This document shows positions 27,113-34,660 of a stretch of 64,000 bases of DNA, one piece after another (the stretch's first letter is position 1; each line of letters begins with the position of its first letter). A model generated the notes under the pieces. It saw only the letters and a list, made by a program, of their open reading frames with translations, was not told the origin of the DNA and ran no database searches. This stretch comes from Geodermatophilus amargosae (GTDB lineage Bacteria > Actinomycetota > Actinomycetes > Mycobacteriales > Geodermatophilaceae), in NCBI RefSeq assembly GCF_900116515.1, contig NZ_FPBA01000018.1, forward strand, positions 1-64,000, given 5' to 3'. Both the position numbers and the translations under genes were made by a program.

Positions 27113-28096
27113 GTGACGCTCCTCCAGTCTTCCCCCAGTGACGCCCTCGAGGTCCGCTCGCCGCGCCGCGAGCCGGACACCAGTGGCCTGGTGTCGACCG
27201 ACCTGGTGCGCGTGTACCTCAACACCATCGGCAAGACCGCCCTGCTGACCGCCGAGCAGGAGGTCGAGCTCGCCAAGCGCATCGAGGCCGGCCTCTACGC
27301 CGAGCGGCTGCTCAACGAGCGGCAGCTCACCCCGGCCCTGCAGCGCGACTACAAGGCGCTGGCCACCGACGGCAAGGCCGCCAAGCGGCACCTGCTCGAG
27401 GCCAACCTGCGCCTGGTCGTCTCGGTGGCCAAGCGCTACACCGGTCACGGCATGACGTTCCTGGACCTCATCCAGGAGGGGAACGTCGGCCTCATCCGCG
27501 CCGTCGAGAAGTTCGACTACACCAAGGGCTTCAAGTTCTCGACCTACGCGACGTGGTGGATCCGCCAGGCGATCACCCGTGCGATGGCCGACTCCGGCCG
27601 CACCATCCGGCTGCCCGTGCACCTGGCCGAGCAGGTCAACAAGGTCGTGCGGACCCGTCGGCGGGTGCACCAGGAGCTCGAGCGCGAGCCCACCGCCGAG
27701 GAGCTCGGTCTCGAGCTCGACATGACGCCCGAGCGGATCACCGAGCTGCTCGAGTACAGCCGCGACCTGGTCAGCCTCGACCAGACCGTCGGCGCCGACG
27801 AGGAGTCCCGCCTCGGTGACTTCATCGAGGACGCCGACGCCGCGGTGGCCGAGGACGCCGTGGCCTTCCAGATGATGAAGGGCGACGTGCGCACCGTCCT
27901 CGGCACGCTGGAGGACCGCGAGCGCGACGTGGTGGTGCTGCGCTTCGGCCTCGACGGCGGCCAGCCGCGCACGCTCGAGCAGATCGGCAAGCAGTTCGGC
28001 CTCTCCCGCGAGCGGGTGCGCCAGATCGAGCGCGAGACGATGGCCAAGCTGCGCGACCCGCAGCGCGCCGACGCCCTGCGCGACTACCTGGCCTGA
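27113..28096 (+). CDS. sigB: principal-like sigma factor SigB
   Basis: A nonessential sigma-70 family member, 327 residues, lacking the long N-terminal extension of SigA. Regions: 1.2 ([19 protein letters not shown]), 2 ([31 protein letters not shown]), 3 and 4 ([20 protein letters not shown]), ending RDYLA. GTG 27113 has AAGGA about 10 nt upstream; an upstream ATG at 27077 is less likely. Synteny with Rv2710 near ideR supports SigB. It is followed by a hairpin terminator. Confidence 0.93.
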   Translation: MTLLQSSPSDALEVRSPRREPDTSGLVSTDLVRVYLNTIGKTALLTAEQEVELAKRIEAGLYAERLLNERQLTPALQRDYKALATDGKAAKRHLLEANLRLVVSVAKRYTGHGMTFLDLIQEGNVGLIRAVEKFDYTKGFKFSTYATWWIRQAITRAMADSGRTIRLPVHLAEQVNKVVRTRRRVHQELEREPTAEELGLELDMTPERITELLEYSRDLVSLDQTVGADEESRLGDFIEDADAAVAEDAVAFQMMKGDVRTVLGTLEDRERDVVVLRFGLDGGQPRTLEQIGKQFGLSRERVRQIERETMAKLRDPQRADALRDYLA

Positions 28097-28106
28097 CAGC
28101 CAGCAA

Positions 28107-28142
28107 CCGAGAGCCGGTTCCCCGCGGGGAGCCGGCTCTCGG
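28107..28142 (+). terminator. hairpin terminator after sigB
   Basis: A long near-perfect stem, ccgagagccgg paired with ccggctctcgg, extended inward through ttcccc/gggga. It begins 10 bases after the sigB stop, with no U-tract. Confidence 0.82.
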
Positions 28143-28144
28143 CG

Positions 28145-28173
28145 TTGACAGGGGCGCCGTTCCGGGCCAGGCT
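28145..28173 (+). promoter_or_regulatory. sigma-70-type promoter of the TIGR03086 gene
   Basis: A perfect TTGACA -35 at 28145-28150 and CAGGCT at 28168-28173 are separated by 17 nt. Transcription would begin near 28180, inside an inverted repeat that could serve as an operator. Confidence 0.55.
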
Positions 28174-28177
28174 CTTA

Positions 28178-28195
28178 CTCAACCGGATGGTTGAG
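28178..28195. promoter_or_regulatory. inverted-repeat operator at the TIGR03086 gene
   Basis: CTCAACC-GGAT-GGTTGAG, a perfect 7-bp inverted repeat at the predicted transcription start. The form is typical of winged-helix or TetR-type repressor sites. No such regulator is encoded beside it. Confidence 0.5.
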
Positions 28196-28204
28196 GAGAT
28201 GGTG

Positions 28205-28768
28205 ATGACGACGACGGAGCCGACGACGGCGCAGCGGTGGCGGCACCTGGCCGACGACTTCGGACGGCGGGTCGACGGCGTCCCCGCCGGCCGCTGGGAC
28301 GACCCTGCACCCTGCGAGGGCTGGGTGGCCCGCGACGTCGTCCGGCACGTGGTCGAGTGGATGCCCTCGCTGTACCTGGGTGCCGTCGGCCGGCCACTGC
28401 CCGAGGGGCCCTCGGTCGACGACGACCCGGCCGGCGCCTGGCGGGCCGCCGACGCCGCGATCTCGGCCCTCCTCGAGGACCCCGCCGTCGCCTCGCGCCC
28501 CACGAGCACCCACGCCGGGGACATGACGCTGCAGGAGCTGGTCGCGATGACCGGCCTCATGGACCTGCTGGTGCACGCCTGGGACCTCGCCCGCGCCACC
28601 GGTCAGGACGAGACCCTCGACCAGGCCGAGGCGTCGGGCTTCCTCGCCGGGATCGAGCCCTGGGACGCCGCGCTGCGCGGCAGCGGCCACTACGGCCCGC
28701 GGGTCCCCGTCCCCGACGACGCCGACGACCTGACGAAGCTGCTGGCCTTCACCGGCCGGCAGCCCTGA
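28205..28768 (+). CDS. TIGR03086-family protein (DinB-like, mycothiol-type)
   Basis: A soluble protein of 187 residues in the mycothiol-dependent maleylpyruvate isomerase/DinB-like four-helix family, which usually binds a divalent metal through histidines. Visible His-containing helices are VVRHVVEWM and LLVHAWDLARATG. The N-terminal RWRHLADDFGRRVDGVP and CEGWVARDV patterns are typical. ATG 28205 follows GAGGAG at 6 nt. It is probably the sole gene of a tightly regulated transcript with TTGACA and an inverted-repeat operator. Substrate unknown. Confidence 0.82.
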   Translation: MTTTEPTTAQRWRHLADDFGRRVDGVPAGRWDDPAPCEGWVARDVVRHVVEWMPSLYLGAVGRPLPEGPSVDDDPAGAWRAADAAISALLEDPAVASRPTSTHAGDMTLQELVAMTGLMDLLVHAWDLARATGQDETLDQAEASGFLAGIEPWDAALRGSGHYGPRVPVPDDADDLTKLLAFTGRQP

Positions 28769-28881
28769 GCGGGCGCCCGCCCCGGTCGGTTGACCGCCCC
28801 GGTGCGCGGGACCACGATGGCCGGACCCACCCCGGCCCCGGCCGACGTGCCGTGCGCCCGGTCACCGACGACAGGGGACCC

Positions 28882-29769
28882 ATGAGCGACGTCGAGACGA
28901 TCCCCGTCCCCCACCTGGGCACCTCGACCATCGGTTACCGGTTCGGCAGGCCCTACGACGCCTCGCTCCCGACGCTGGTCCTGGTCAACTCGTTCACCAC
29001 CTCCGCCGAGCTGTACCGGCCGCAGTTCGCCGACGAGCGGCTCACGGCCACCGCCAACCTGCTCGCCCTCGAGCCGTACGGCCACGGCCGGACGCGCGCC
29101 TCGTACGAGCAGTTCACGTACTGGGACTCGGCCCTCGCCGACCTGCAGGTCCTCGACGCACTCGGCATCCGCGAGGCGTTCGTCCTGGGTACCTCGCAGG
29201 GCGGCTGGATCGCGGCCCGCATGGCCGTGCTCGCGCCGCAGAGGATCACCGGCATCGTCCTGCTCGGCACCTCGATGGACGCCGAGAGCCAGCGCAGTCG
29301 GGACCTGGGCTGCTGGGACGGCGTCGGCTTCTGCACGCCGGCCATCCACGCACTCGCCGAGCCCGTCGGCGACGACTGGGTCATCCCGGTCGAGCTGGTC
29401 GACGCCGTCCTCGCGGAGGGCCTCGGCGGGGACGTGTCGCCCGAGGAGCGCGCGTTCTGGCACCGGACGCACCAGGAGAACTACACCGGCGACGACGGGC
29501 GCAAGCGCCTGCGGATCAGCTCCGTCAACCTGCGTGACCGCGACGGCCTGCACGGCCGGCTGGACGGCGTGCGGTGCCCGGTCCTGTGGATGCACGGCAC
29601 CGCCGACCCGGTCTACTCCGTCGCCAACGCGCAGGACGAGATCGGGCTCTTCACCTCCAGCGCCGGCGCCGAGCTCCGCGTCGTCGAGGGCGGCCGGCAC
29701 TTCCTGAGCGCCTCGCACCCCGACGAGGTCGACCGCGCGACGGTCGAGTTCATCGAGCGGTGGCGGTAG
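28882..29769 (+). CDS. alpha/beta-fold hydrolase
   Basis: A 295-residue hydrolase of the BphD/3-oxoadipate-lactonase-like group. It has the nucleophile elbow LGTSQGGWIA (Ser near residue 97), the acid in WMHGTADPVYSV and the catalytic His in GGRHFLSASHP. The N-terminal LVLVNSFTTSAELY replaces the usual HG oxyanion motif with NS, which may affect oxyanion stabilisation. ATG has a weak AGGGGA ahead. The substrate is unknown. Confidence 0.85.
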   Translation: MSDVETIPVPHLGTSTIGYRFGRPYDASLPTLVLVNSFTTSAELYRPQFADERLTATANLLALEPYGHGRTRASYEQFTYWDSALADLQVLDALGIREAFVLGTSQGGWIAARMAVLAPQRITGIVLLGTSMDAESQRSRDLGCWDGVGFCTPAIHALAEPVGDDWVIPVELVDAVLAEGLGGDVSPEERAFWHRTHQENYTGDDGRKRLRISSVNLRDRDGLHGRLDGVRCPVLWMHGTADPVYSVANAQDEIGLFTSSAGAELRVVEGGRHFLSASHPDEVDRATVEFIERWR

Positions 29770-29785
29770 CCGGCACCCGGGGCGC

Positions 29786-32500
29786 TCAGGAGGGGTCGCG
29801 CATCCGCCGGGGGCCGGGCTCGACGCGGGCGGTCGGCGGGCCGACCCGCACGGTGCCGCCGGCGACCACCAGCGACCGGCCGCCGTGCCAGGGGGCCGCC
29901 GGGCCAACGATCACCGGCGAGAGCGTCAGCCCCAGCACCTCGGGCAGGTCGTCGGCCAGCCGCGCCACCCGCAGCAGCAGGTCCTCCAGCGCCGCGACGT
30001 CGACCGGCTCCGATCCTCGCCACCCGTCGAGCAGCGGCCATGCCCGCGGCGCGCGCACCAGCTCGGCGGCGTCGAGGTCGGTGAGCGGCAGGGTGCGGTA
30101 GGCGCGGTCCCCGAGCAGCTCGGTGGCCACTCCCCCGACGCCGAAGCTGACCAGCGCGCCGAACGACGGGTCGTCGACGACCTCCACCACGGTGGCCACG
30201 CCCGGCGCGGCCATCTCCTGCACGATCACCGGGTCGCCGGCCGGGATGGCGGCGAAGGCGGCGCGGACGGCCGCGGCGTCCGGGAGGTCGAGCCGGACCC
30301 CGCCGAGGTCGGTGCGGTGCCGGAGCCAGGGCGCCGTGGACTTGAGCACCACCGGGTAGCCGACCGCGTCGGCCGCGGCGACGGCCTCGTCGGCGGTGGT
30401 CGCCGTCCGCGTGCCCAGCAGCGGCACCCCGTAGGCGGCCAGCATCTCGAGGATCTCGTCGTCGGTGAGCGGGCGGCCGCCGGGCGACTCGGCCATCGCG
30501 CCGAGGACGACCGACCGGGCGCGCGCGGCGTCGACGCCGGCCAGCTCGGGCACCGTGCCCATCGGCCGCCGGCGCCAGCGCGCGTACTCGGTGACCCGCG
30601 CCAGCGCGATGACCGCCCGCTCCGGCGTGGAGTAGGACGGCACCGAGCCGCGGGCCGGCATGCCCGCGTCGTCGGGGACGGTGAGCTCCGGCGGGACGCC
30701 CTCGGCGGAGAGGAAGGTGGCCAGCACCGGCTTGGCCGAGGCGGTCGAGACCTCGCGCAGCACCCGCCCGAACTCGCCCGGCGGCGTGCGCACCAGCGGC
30801 GGGAGGAACACCGCGACGACGGAGTCCACGCCGTCGTCGTCGACCGCCGCCTGCAGCGCGGTGCGGAACGCCTCCGGGCTGCCGTTGGTGCCGATGTCGA
30901 CCGGTGCCTCGTGCGCCAGGGCCAGCCCCTGGTCGAGGACGGAGTCGGCGACCAGGACCCCCATGGCCGTCGAGTTGCCGACGATCGCGACCCGGTCGCC
31001 CGCGGGCAGCGGCTGGTGGGCCAGGAGCAGGCCGACCTCGAAGAGCTGGGCCACGGTCTCCACGCGGATCACCCCGGCCGAGGCGAACAGCGCGGCCACC
31101 GACTGCTCGGGCACCGCCACCGACGTGCCGGCCAGCCCCGGGGTCAGCCCGCCGTGCCGGCCGCTCTTCACGGCGACCACCGGCTTGGTGCGGGCGACGG
31201 TGCGGGCCAGCCGGGCGAACTTGCGCGGGTTGCCGAAGCTCTCCAGGTGCAGCAGCACGACCTCGGTGCCGGGGTCGGTGGCCCAGTACTGCAGCAGGTC
31301 GTTGCCGCTGACGTCGGCGCGGTTGCCCGCCGAGACGAAGCTGGACAGGCCGATGTTGCGGCTGCGCGCCCGCTCGAGGAGCGCGACGCCGAGCGCACCG
31401 GACTGGGCGAAGAACCCGACGCGGCCGCGCGCGGGCACCAGCGGGGCGAGGCTGGCGTCGAGCCGGATCGCCGGGTCGGTGTTGACGATGCCCAGGCAGT
31501 TGGGGCCGACGACCCGCATGCCCGACGCGCGGGCGGAGGCCACCAGTTGCCGCTCGGCCTCGCGCCCGGCCGGGCCGGTCTCGCCGAAGCCGCCGGAGAT
31601 GACGACCAGGCCGCGGACCCGCTTGCGCCGGCAGGCATCGACCACGCCCGCGACCTCGTCGGCGGGGACGGCGACCACGGCCAGGTCGACGTCGTCGGGG
31701 ATGGCCTCGATCGAGGCGTACGCGGGGACGCCGCGCACGTGCCGGACGCCGGGGTTGACGGGGTACACCGGCCCCTCGAAGCCGTAGTCGAGCAGGTTGC
31801 GCAGCACGAGGTTGCCGATCTTGGCCTCGTCGTTGCTGGCGCCGACCACCGCGACCGACTTCGGCGTGAGCAACCGGGCGATGGAGCGGGACTCGCTGCG
31901 CTGCTCGCGCTCGTAGGCCACGGCCAGCGAGGTCTCCGTGGGGGCGATCGGGAAGGTCAGGTGGACCACGCCGTCCTCGTAGGAGCGGCTGGCCTGGTAG
32001 CCGGCGTCGAGGAAGACCCGCACCATCCGGCTGTTCTGGGTGAGCACCTCGGCGACGAAGTTGGTGATCCCCCGCTCGCGGGCCGCGGCGGACAGGTGCT
32101 CGAGCAGCACCGAGCCCAGGCCCCGGCCCTGGTGGGCGTCCTCGACGAGGAAGGCGACCTCGGCGTCGGTGGTGCCGGGGTAGCGGTCGTAGCGCCCGAC
32201 GCCGATCAGCTGCTCGCCGAGCAGCAGCACGAAGGCCACCCGGTCGGTGTGGTCGACGTGGGTGAACCGGTACAGGTCCTTGTCCGACAGCCGCTTCATC
32301 GGCCCGAAGAACCGGTAGTAGCGGGTCTGGTCGGAGCTGCGCTCCATCAGGCCGGTGAGCCCCTCGGCGTCCTCGGGGCAGATCGGGCGCAGGTGCACCG
32401 TGCCGCCGTCGGCGGCGACGATGTCGGCCTGCCAGTGCGCCGGGGGCTGCGGCGGCTCCTCCTCGTGCGCGGGCGTGGCGGTGGTCCGCTGCTCAGTCAC
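29786..32500 (-). CDS. fused GNAT acetyltransferase / acetate-CoA-ligase-like (ADP-forming) protein
   Basis: A 904-residue protein-acyltransferase-like fusion. The N-terminal GNAT domain (about 36-195) has the acetyl-CoA loop EDAHQGRGLGSVLLEHL. A CoA-binding domain follows (about 205-310, SVAVVGASNDEAKIGNLVLR), then a succinyl-CoA-ligase-like region (GFFAQSGALGVALLERA) and a C-terminal ATP-grasp domain (about 685-880, VGYPVVLKSTAPWLRHRTD). The order is opposite to E. coli PatZ, in which GNAT is C-terminal. Related actinobacterial enzymes acetylate acyl-CoA synthetases. GTG overlaps the acuC stop by 8 bp, so writer and eraser are co-transcribed (inference). Confidence 0.88.
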   Translation of the reverse strand: MTEQRTTATPAHEEEPPQPPAHWQADIVAADGGTVHLRPICPEDAEGLTGLMERSSDQTRYYRFFGPMKRLSDKDLYRFTHVDHTDRVAFVLLLGEQLIGVGRYDRYPGTTDAEVAFLVEDAHQGRGLGSVLLEHLSAAARERGITNFVAEVLTQNSRMVRVFLDAGYQASRSYEDGVVHLTFPIAPTETSLAVAYEREQRSESRSIARLLTPKSVAVVGASNDEAKIGNLVLRNLLDYGFEGPVYPVNPGVRHVRGVPAYASIEAIPDDVDLAVVAVPADEVAGVVDACRRKRVRGLVVISGGFGETGPAGREAERQLVASARASGMRVVGPNCLGIVNTDPAIRLDASLAPLVPARGRVGFFAQSGALGVALLERARSRNIGLSSFVSAGNRADVSGNDLLQYWATDPGTEVVLLHLESFGNPRKFARLARTVARTKPVVAVKSGRHGGLTPGLAGTSVAVPEQSVAALFASAGVIRVETVAQLFEVGLLLAHQPLPAGDRVAIVGNSTAMGVLVADSVLDQGLALAHEAPVDIGTNGSPEAFRTALQAAVDDDGVDSVVAVFLPPLVRTPPGEFGRVLREVSTASAKPVLATFLSAEGVPPELTVPDDAGMPARGSVPSYSTPERAVIALARVTEYARWRRRPMGTVPELAGVDAARARSVVLGAMAESPGGRPLTDDEILEMLAAYGVPLLGTRTATTADEAVAAADAVGYPVVLKSTAPWLRHRTDLGGVRLDLPDAAAVRAAFAAIPAGDPVIVQEMAAPGVATVVEVVDDPSFGALVSFGVGGVATELLGDRAYRTLPLTDLDAAELVRAPRAWPLLDGWRGSEPVDVAALEDLLLRVARLADDLPEVLGLTLSPVIVGPAAPWHGGRSLVVAGGTVRVGPPTARVEPGPRRMRDPS

Positions 32501-33674
32501 GGGGGTCGTCCGGGTCGAGGCCGAAGTAGGGGAAGGACGCCCTGCGGGTGCGCGACACCGCCCGGTCGACGCGGGACTCGGTGAAGGGGTCCCACGCCGA
32601 GAAGCCGGTGTAGCCGCCCTCGGTCATGTGCGTGGGTGGCCGCGCCCGCAGTCCCCGGGCGACGACGTCGTCGCGCCACGACTGCGGGATCGCCGTCACC
32701 GGGTCCAGCCGCTCCCCCGTTGCCTCGGCCAGCAGGTGCGTCCAGGCCCGCGGCACACAGCGCACCAGCCCGTAGCCGCCGCCGCCGAGGGCGATCCAGC
32801 GGCCGTCGCACACCTCGTGGGCGAGGTCGTGCACCGCCCGGTAGCTGGCCCGCTGGCCGTCGATGGTGAGCGCGAGGTCGGCGAGCGGGTCCTCGTGGTG
32901 GGCGTCGCAGCCACACTGGGTGACCAGGATCTGCGGCGAGAAGGCGCGCACGACGCTCGGGACGACGGCGGTGAAGGCCCGTAGCCAGCCGGAGTCGTCG
33001 GTGCCGTTGGGCAGGGCGAGGTTGACCGCGCTGCCGAGCGCCTTCTCCGGGTCGCCCGTCTCCTCCGGGAAGCCGGTGCCGGGGAACAGCGTGAGCGGGG
33101 TCTGGTGGACGCTCACCGTGAGCACCCGCGGGTCGTCGTAGAAGGCCGCCTGCACGCCGTCGCCGTGGTGGACGTCGAGGTCGACGTAGGCGATCCGCTC
33201 GTAGCCCTGGCCGAGCAGCCAGGCGATCGCGATCGCGGCGTCGTTGAACACGCAGAAGCCCGAGGCGCGGTCGCGCATGGCGTGGTGCAGGCCGCCGGAG
33301 ATGTTGACCGCGTGCTGCGCGCGGCCGGTGTGCACCAGCTCCGCGGCCATGACGCTGCCGCCCGTGATGAGCGCGGCCGCCTCGTACATGCCCTCGAACA
33401 CCGGGTTGTCCGCGGTGCCCAGGCCGAACGCCTCGTCCGGGTGGGTGGGCGCCCGCCGCACCGCCTCCAGGTAGGCCGGGTCGTGCACGAGGGTGAGCAG
33501 GTCCTCACCGGCCGGCGTCGGCGTGACCACCTCCACCCGGCCGGGCGCGAACACGCCCAGGCCGTCGGCCAGGCGCATGGTGAGGTCCAGCCGCACCGGG
33601 TGCAGGGGGTGCTCGCCGCCCATCGTGTAACCGAGCAGCGCCTCGTCCCAGACCACGGCCACCGAGTCGCTCAC
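32493..33674 (-). CDS. acuC: acetoin-utilisation/HDAC-family lysine deacetylase
   Basis: A zinc-dependent deacetylase of the class I HDAC fold, 393 residues. Signature motifs: GGLHHAMRDRASGFCVFND, YVDLDVHHGDGVQAAFYDD (Zn ligands Asp and His), QCGCDAHHEDPLADL (third Zn ligand Asp) and LGGGGYGLVR. B. subtilis AcuC deacetylates acetyl-CoA synthetase. Here it precedes and overlaps a GNAT/acyl-CoA-ligase fusion, the expected opposing activity. GTG 33674 follows GGGGAGGG. Confidence 0.92.
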   Translation of the reverse strand: MSDSVAVVWDEALLGYTMGGEHPLHPVRLDLTMRLADGLGVFAPGRVEVVTPTPAGEDLLTLVHDPAYLEAVRRAPTHPDEAFGLGTADNPVFEGMYEAAALITGGSVMAAELVHTGRAQHAVNISGGLHHAMRDRASGFCVFNDAAIAIAWLLGQGYERIAYVDLDVHHGDGVQAAFYDDPRVLTVSVHQTPLTLFPGTGFPEETGDPEKALGSAVNLALPNGTDDSGWLRAFTAVVPSVVRAFSPQILVTQCGCDAHHEDPLADLALTIDGQRASYRAVHDLAHEVCDGRWIALGGGGYGLVRCVPRAWTHLLAEATGERLDPVTAIPQSWRDDVVARGLRARPPTHMTEGGYTGFSAWDPFTESRVDRAVSRTRRASFPYFGLDPDDPRD

Positions 33675-33817
33675 GAGCCCTCCCCTGTCGCCGGCGCCGC
33701 TGGTGCCTCCGACGCGCCCGTCCGGACGCTACCGCCGCGCCCGGCCGGGCGCCGTGCCCAGGAAGGCCTCCCCCGCGGACCTGTCCCGCGGAACCCGTTC
33801 CGGTCGTCCGCGCGCCG

Positions 33818-33823
33818 TAGGAT
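33818..33823 (+). promoter_or_regulatory. candidate -10 element of the DtxR-family gene
   Basis: TAGGAT matches TANNNT; transcription would begin near 33830, 18 nt before GTG 33848. An inverted repeat CGGAAC-CC-GTTCCG at 33789-33802 lies 15 nt upstream and could be an operator or part of the -35 region. Confidence 0.45.
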
Positions 33824-33847
33824 CGGGGACGACACGGAGGAGTGCCA

Positions 33848-34555
33848 GTGAACGACCTCATCGACACCACCGAGATGTACCTCCGCACGATCTTCGAACT
33901 GGAGGAGGAGGGCATCGTCCCGCTGCGGGCGCGCATCGCCGAGCGGCTGCACCAGAGCGGCCCGACGGTGAGCCAGACCGTGGCGCGCATGGAGCGCGAC
34001 GGGCTGCTGACCGTCGAGGGCGACCGGCACCTGCAGCTGTCGGAGACCGGCCGCGAGCTCGCCACCGCCGTCATGCGCAAGCACCGGCTGGCCGAGTGCC
34101 TGCTCGTGGACGTGATCGGCCTCGACTACGCCGACGTGCACGAGGAGGCCTGCCGCTGGGAGCACGTCATGAGCGAGGCGGTGGAGCGCAAGCTGCTGTC
34201 CCTGCTCGGCAACCCCACGGTCTCGCCCTTCGGCAACCCGATCCCGGGCCTGGACGCGCTCGGCGGGGAGACCTCGGCGGTCCTCGACGCGCTCACCCTG
34301 CTCTCCACCACGGCGACCGCCGAGGGCCGGCGGGTGACCGTCCGGCGGATCAGCGAGCAGCTGCAGGAGGACGCCACGCTGCTGCGCACGCTCGCCGACC
34401 AGGGGATCCGCCCCGGCGCCACGATGGTGGCGCAGTCGGCCAACGGCACAGTCACCCTCGACGGCCACCCGGTGCCGGCGGGCGTGGCCCAGCACCTGTT
34501 CGTCTCGGCACTGGACGAGGACCTGACCCCGGTCGAGGCCGCCGCCCAGCTCTGA
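33848..34555 (+). CDS. ideR: DtxR/IdeR-family metal-dependent regulator
   Basis: A dimeric metal-responsive repressor controlling iron (or manganese) genes, 235 residues. The winged-helix DNA-binding domain contains IAERLHQSGPTVSQTVARME, and the dimerisation/metal domain contains HRLAECLLVD and EEACRWEHVMSEAVERKL, with the Cys-x2-Glu-His arrangement of IdeR site 1 and the early Met of TTEMYL. The C-terminal SH3/FeoA-like domain runs from about 150. GTG 33848 follows GGAGGAG; GTG 33842 is an alternative. Synteny with Rv2711 favours IdeR. I found no iron-box operator in the window. Confidence 0.9.
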   Translation: MNDLIDTTEMYLRTIFELEEEGIVPLRARIAERLHQSGPTVSQTVARMERDGLLTVEGDRHLQLSETGRELATAVMRKHRLAECLLVDVIGLDYADVHEEACRWEHVMSEAVERKLLSLLGNPTVSPFGNPIPGLDALGGETSAVLDALTLLSTTATAEGRRVTVRRISEQLQEDATLLRTLADQGIRPGATMVAQSANGTVTLDGHPVPAGVAQHLFVSALDEDLTPVEAAAQL

Positions 34556-34574
34556 GCCCCGCGCCGCGCCGCCA

Positions 34575-34610
34575 GCGCCCGGTCCTCCGCTCCGGCGGGG
34601 GACCGGGCGC
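34575..34610 (+). terminator. hairpin terminator after ideR
   Basis: A 16-bp stem, GCGCCCGGTCC paired with GGACCGGGCGC and extended inward, with loop TCCG. It starts 20 bases after the ideR stop. Confidence 0.85.
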
Positions 34611-34660
34611 TGCTCGTTACGGTGGGCGGCACCGTCCCGTCCCCGTCGCGAGGAGCCCCG

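Noticed and set aside
33675-33847. Iron box autoregulating ideR
   Set aside because: No TTAGGTTAG-like palindrome is seen in the upstream region.
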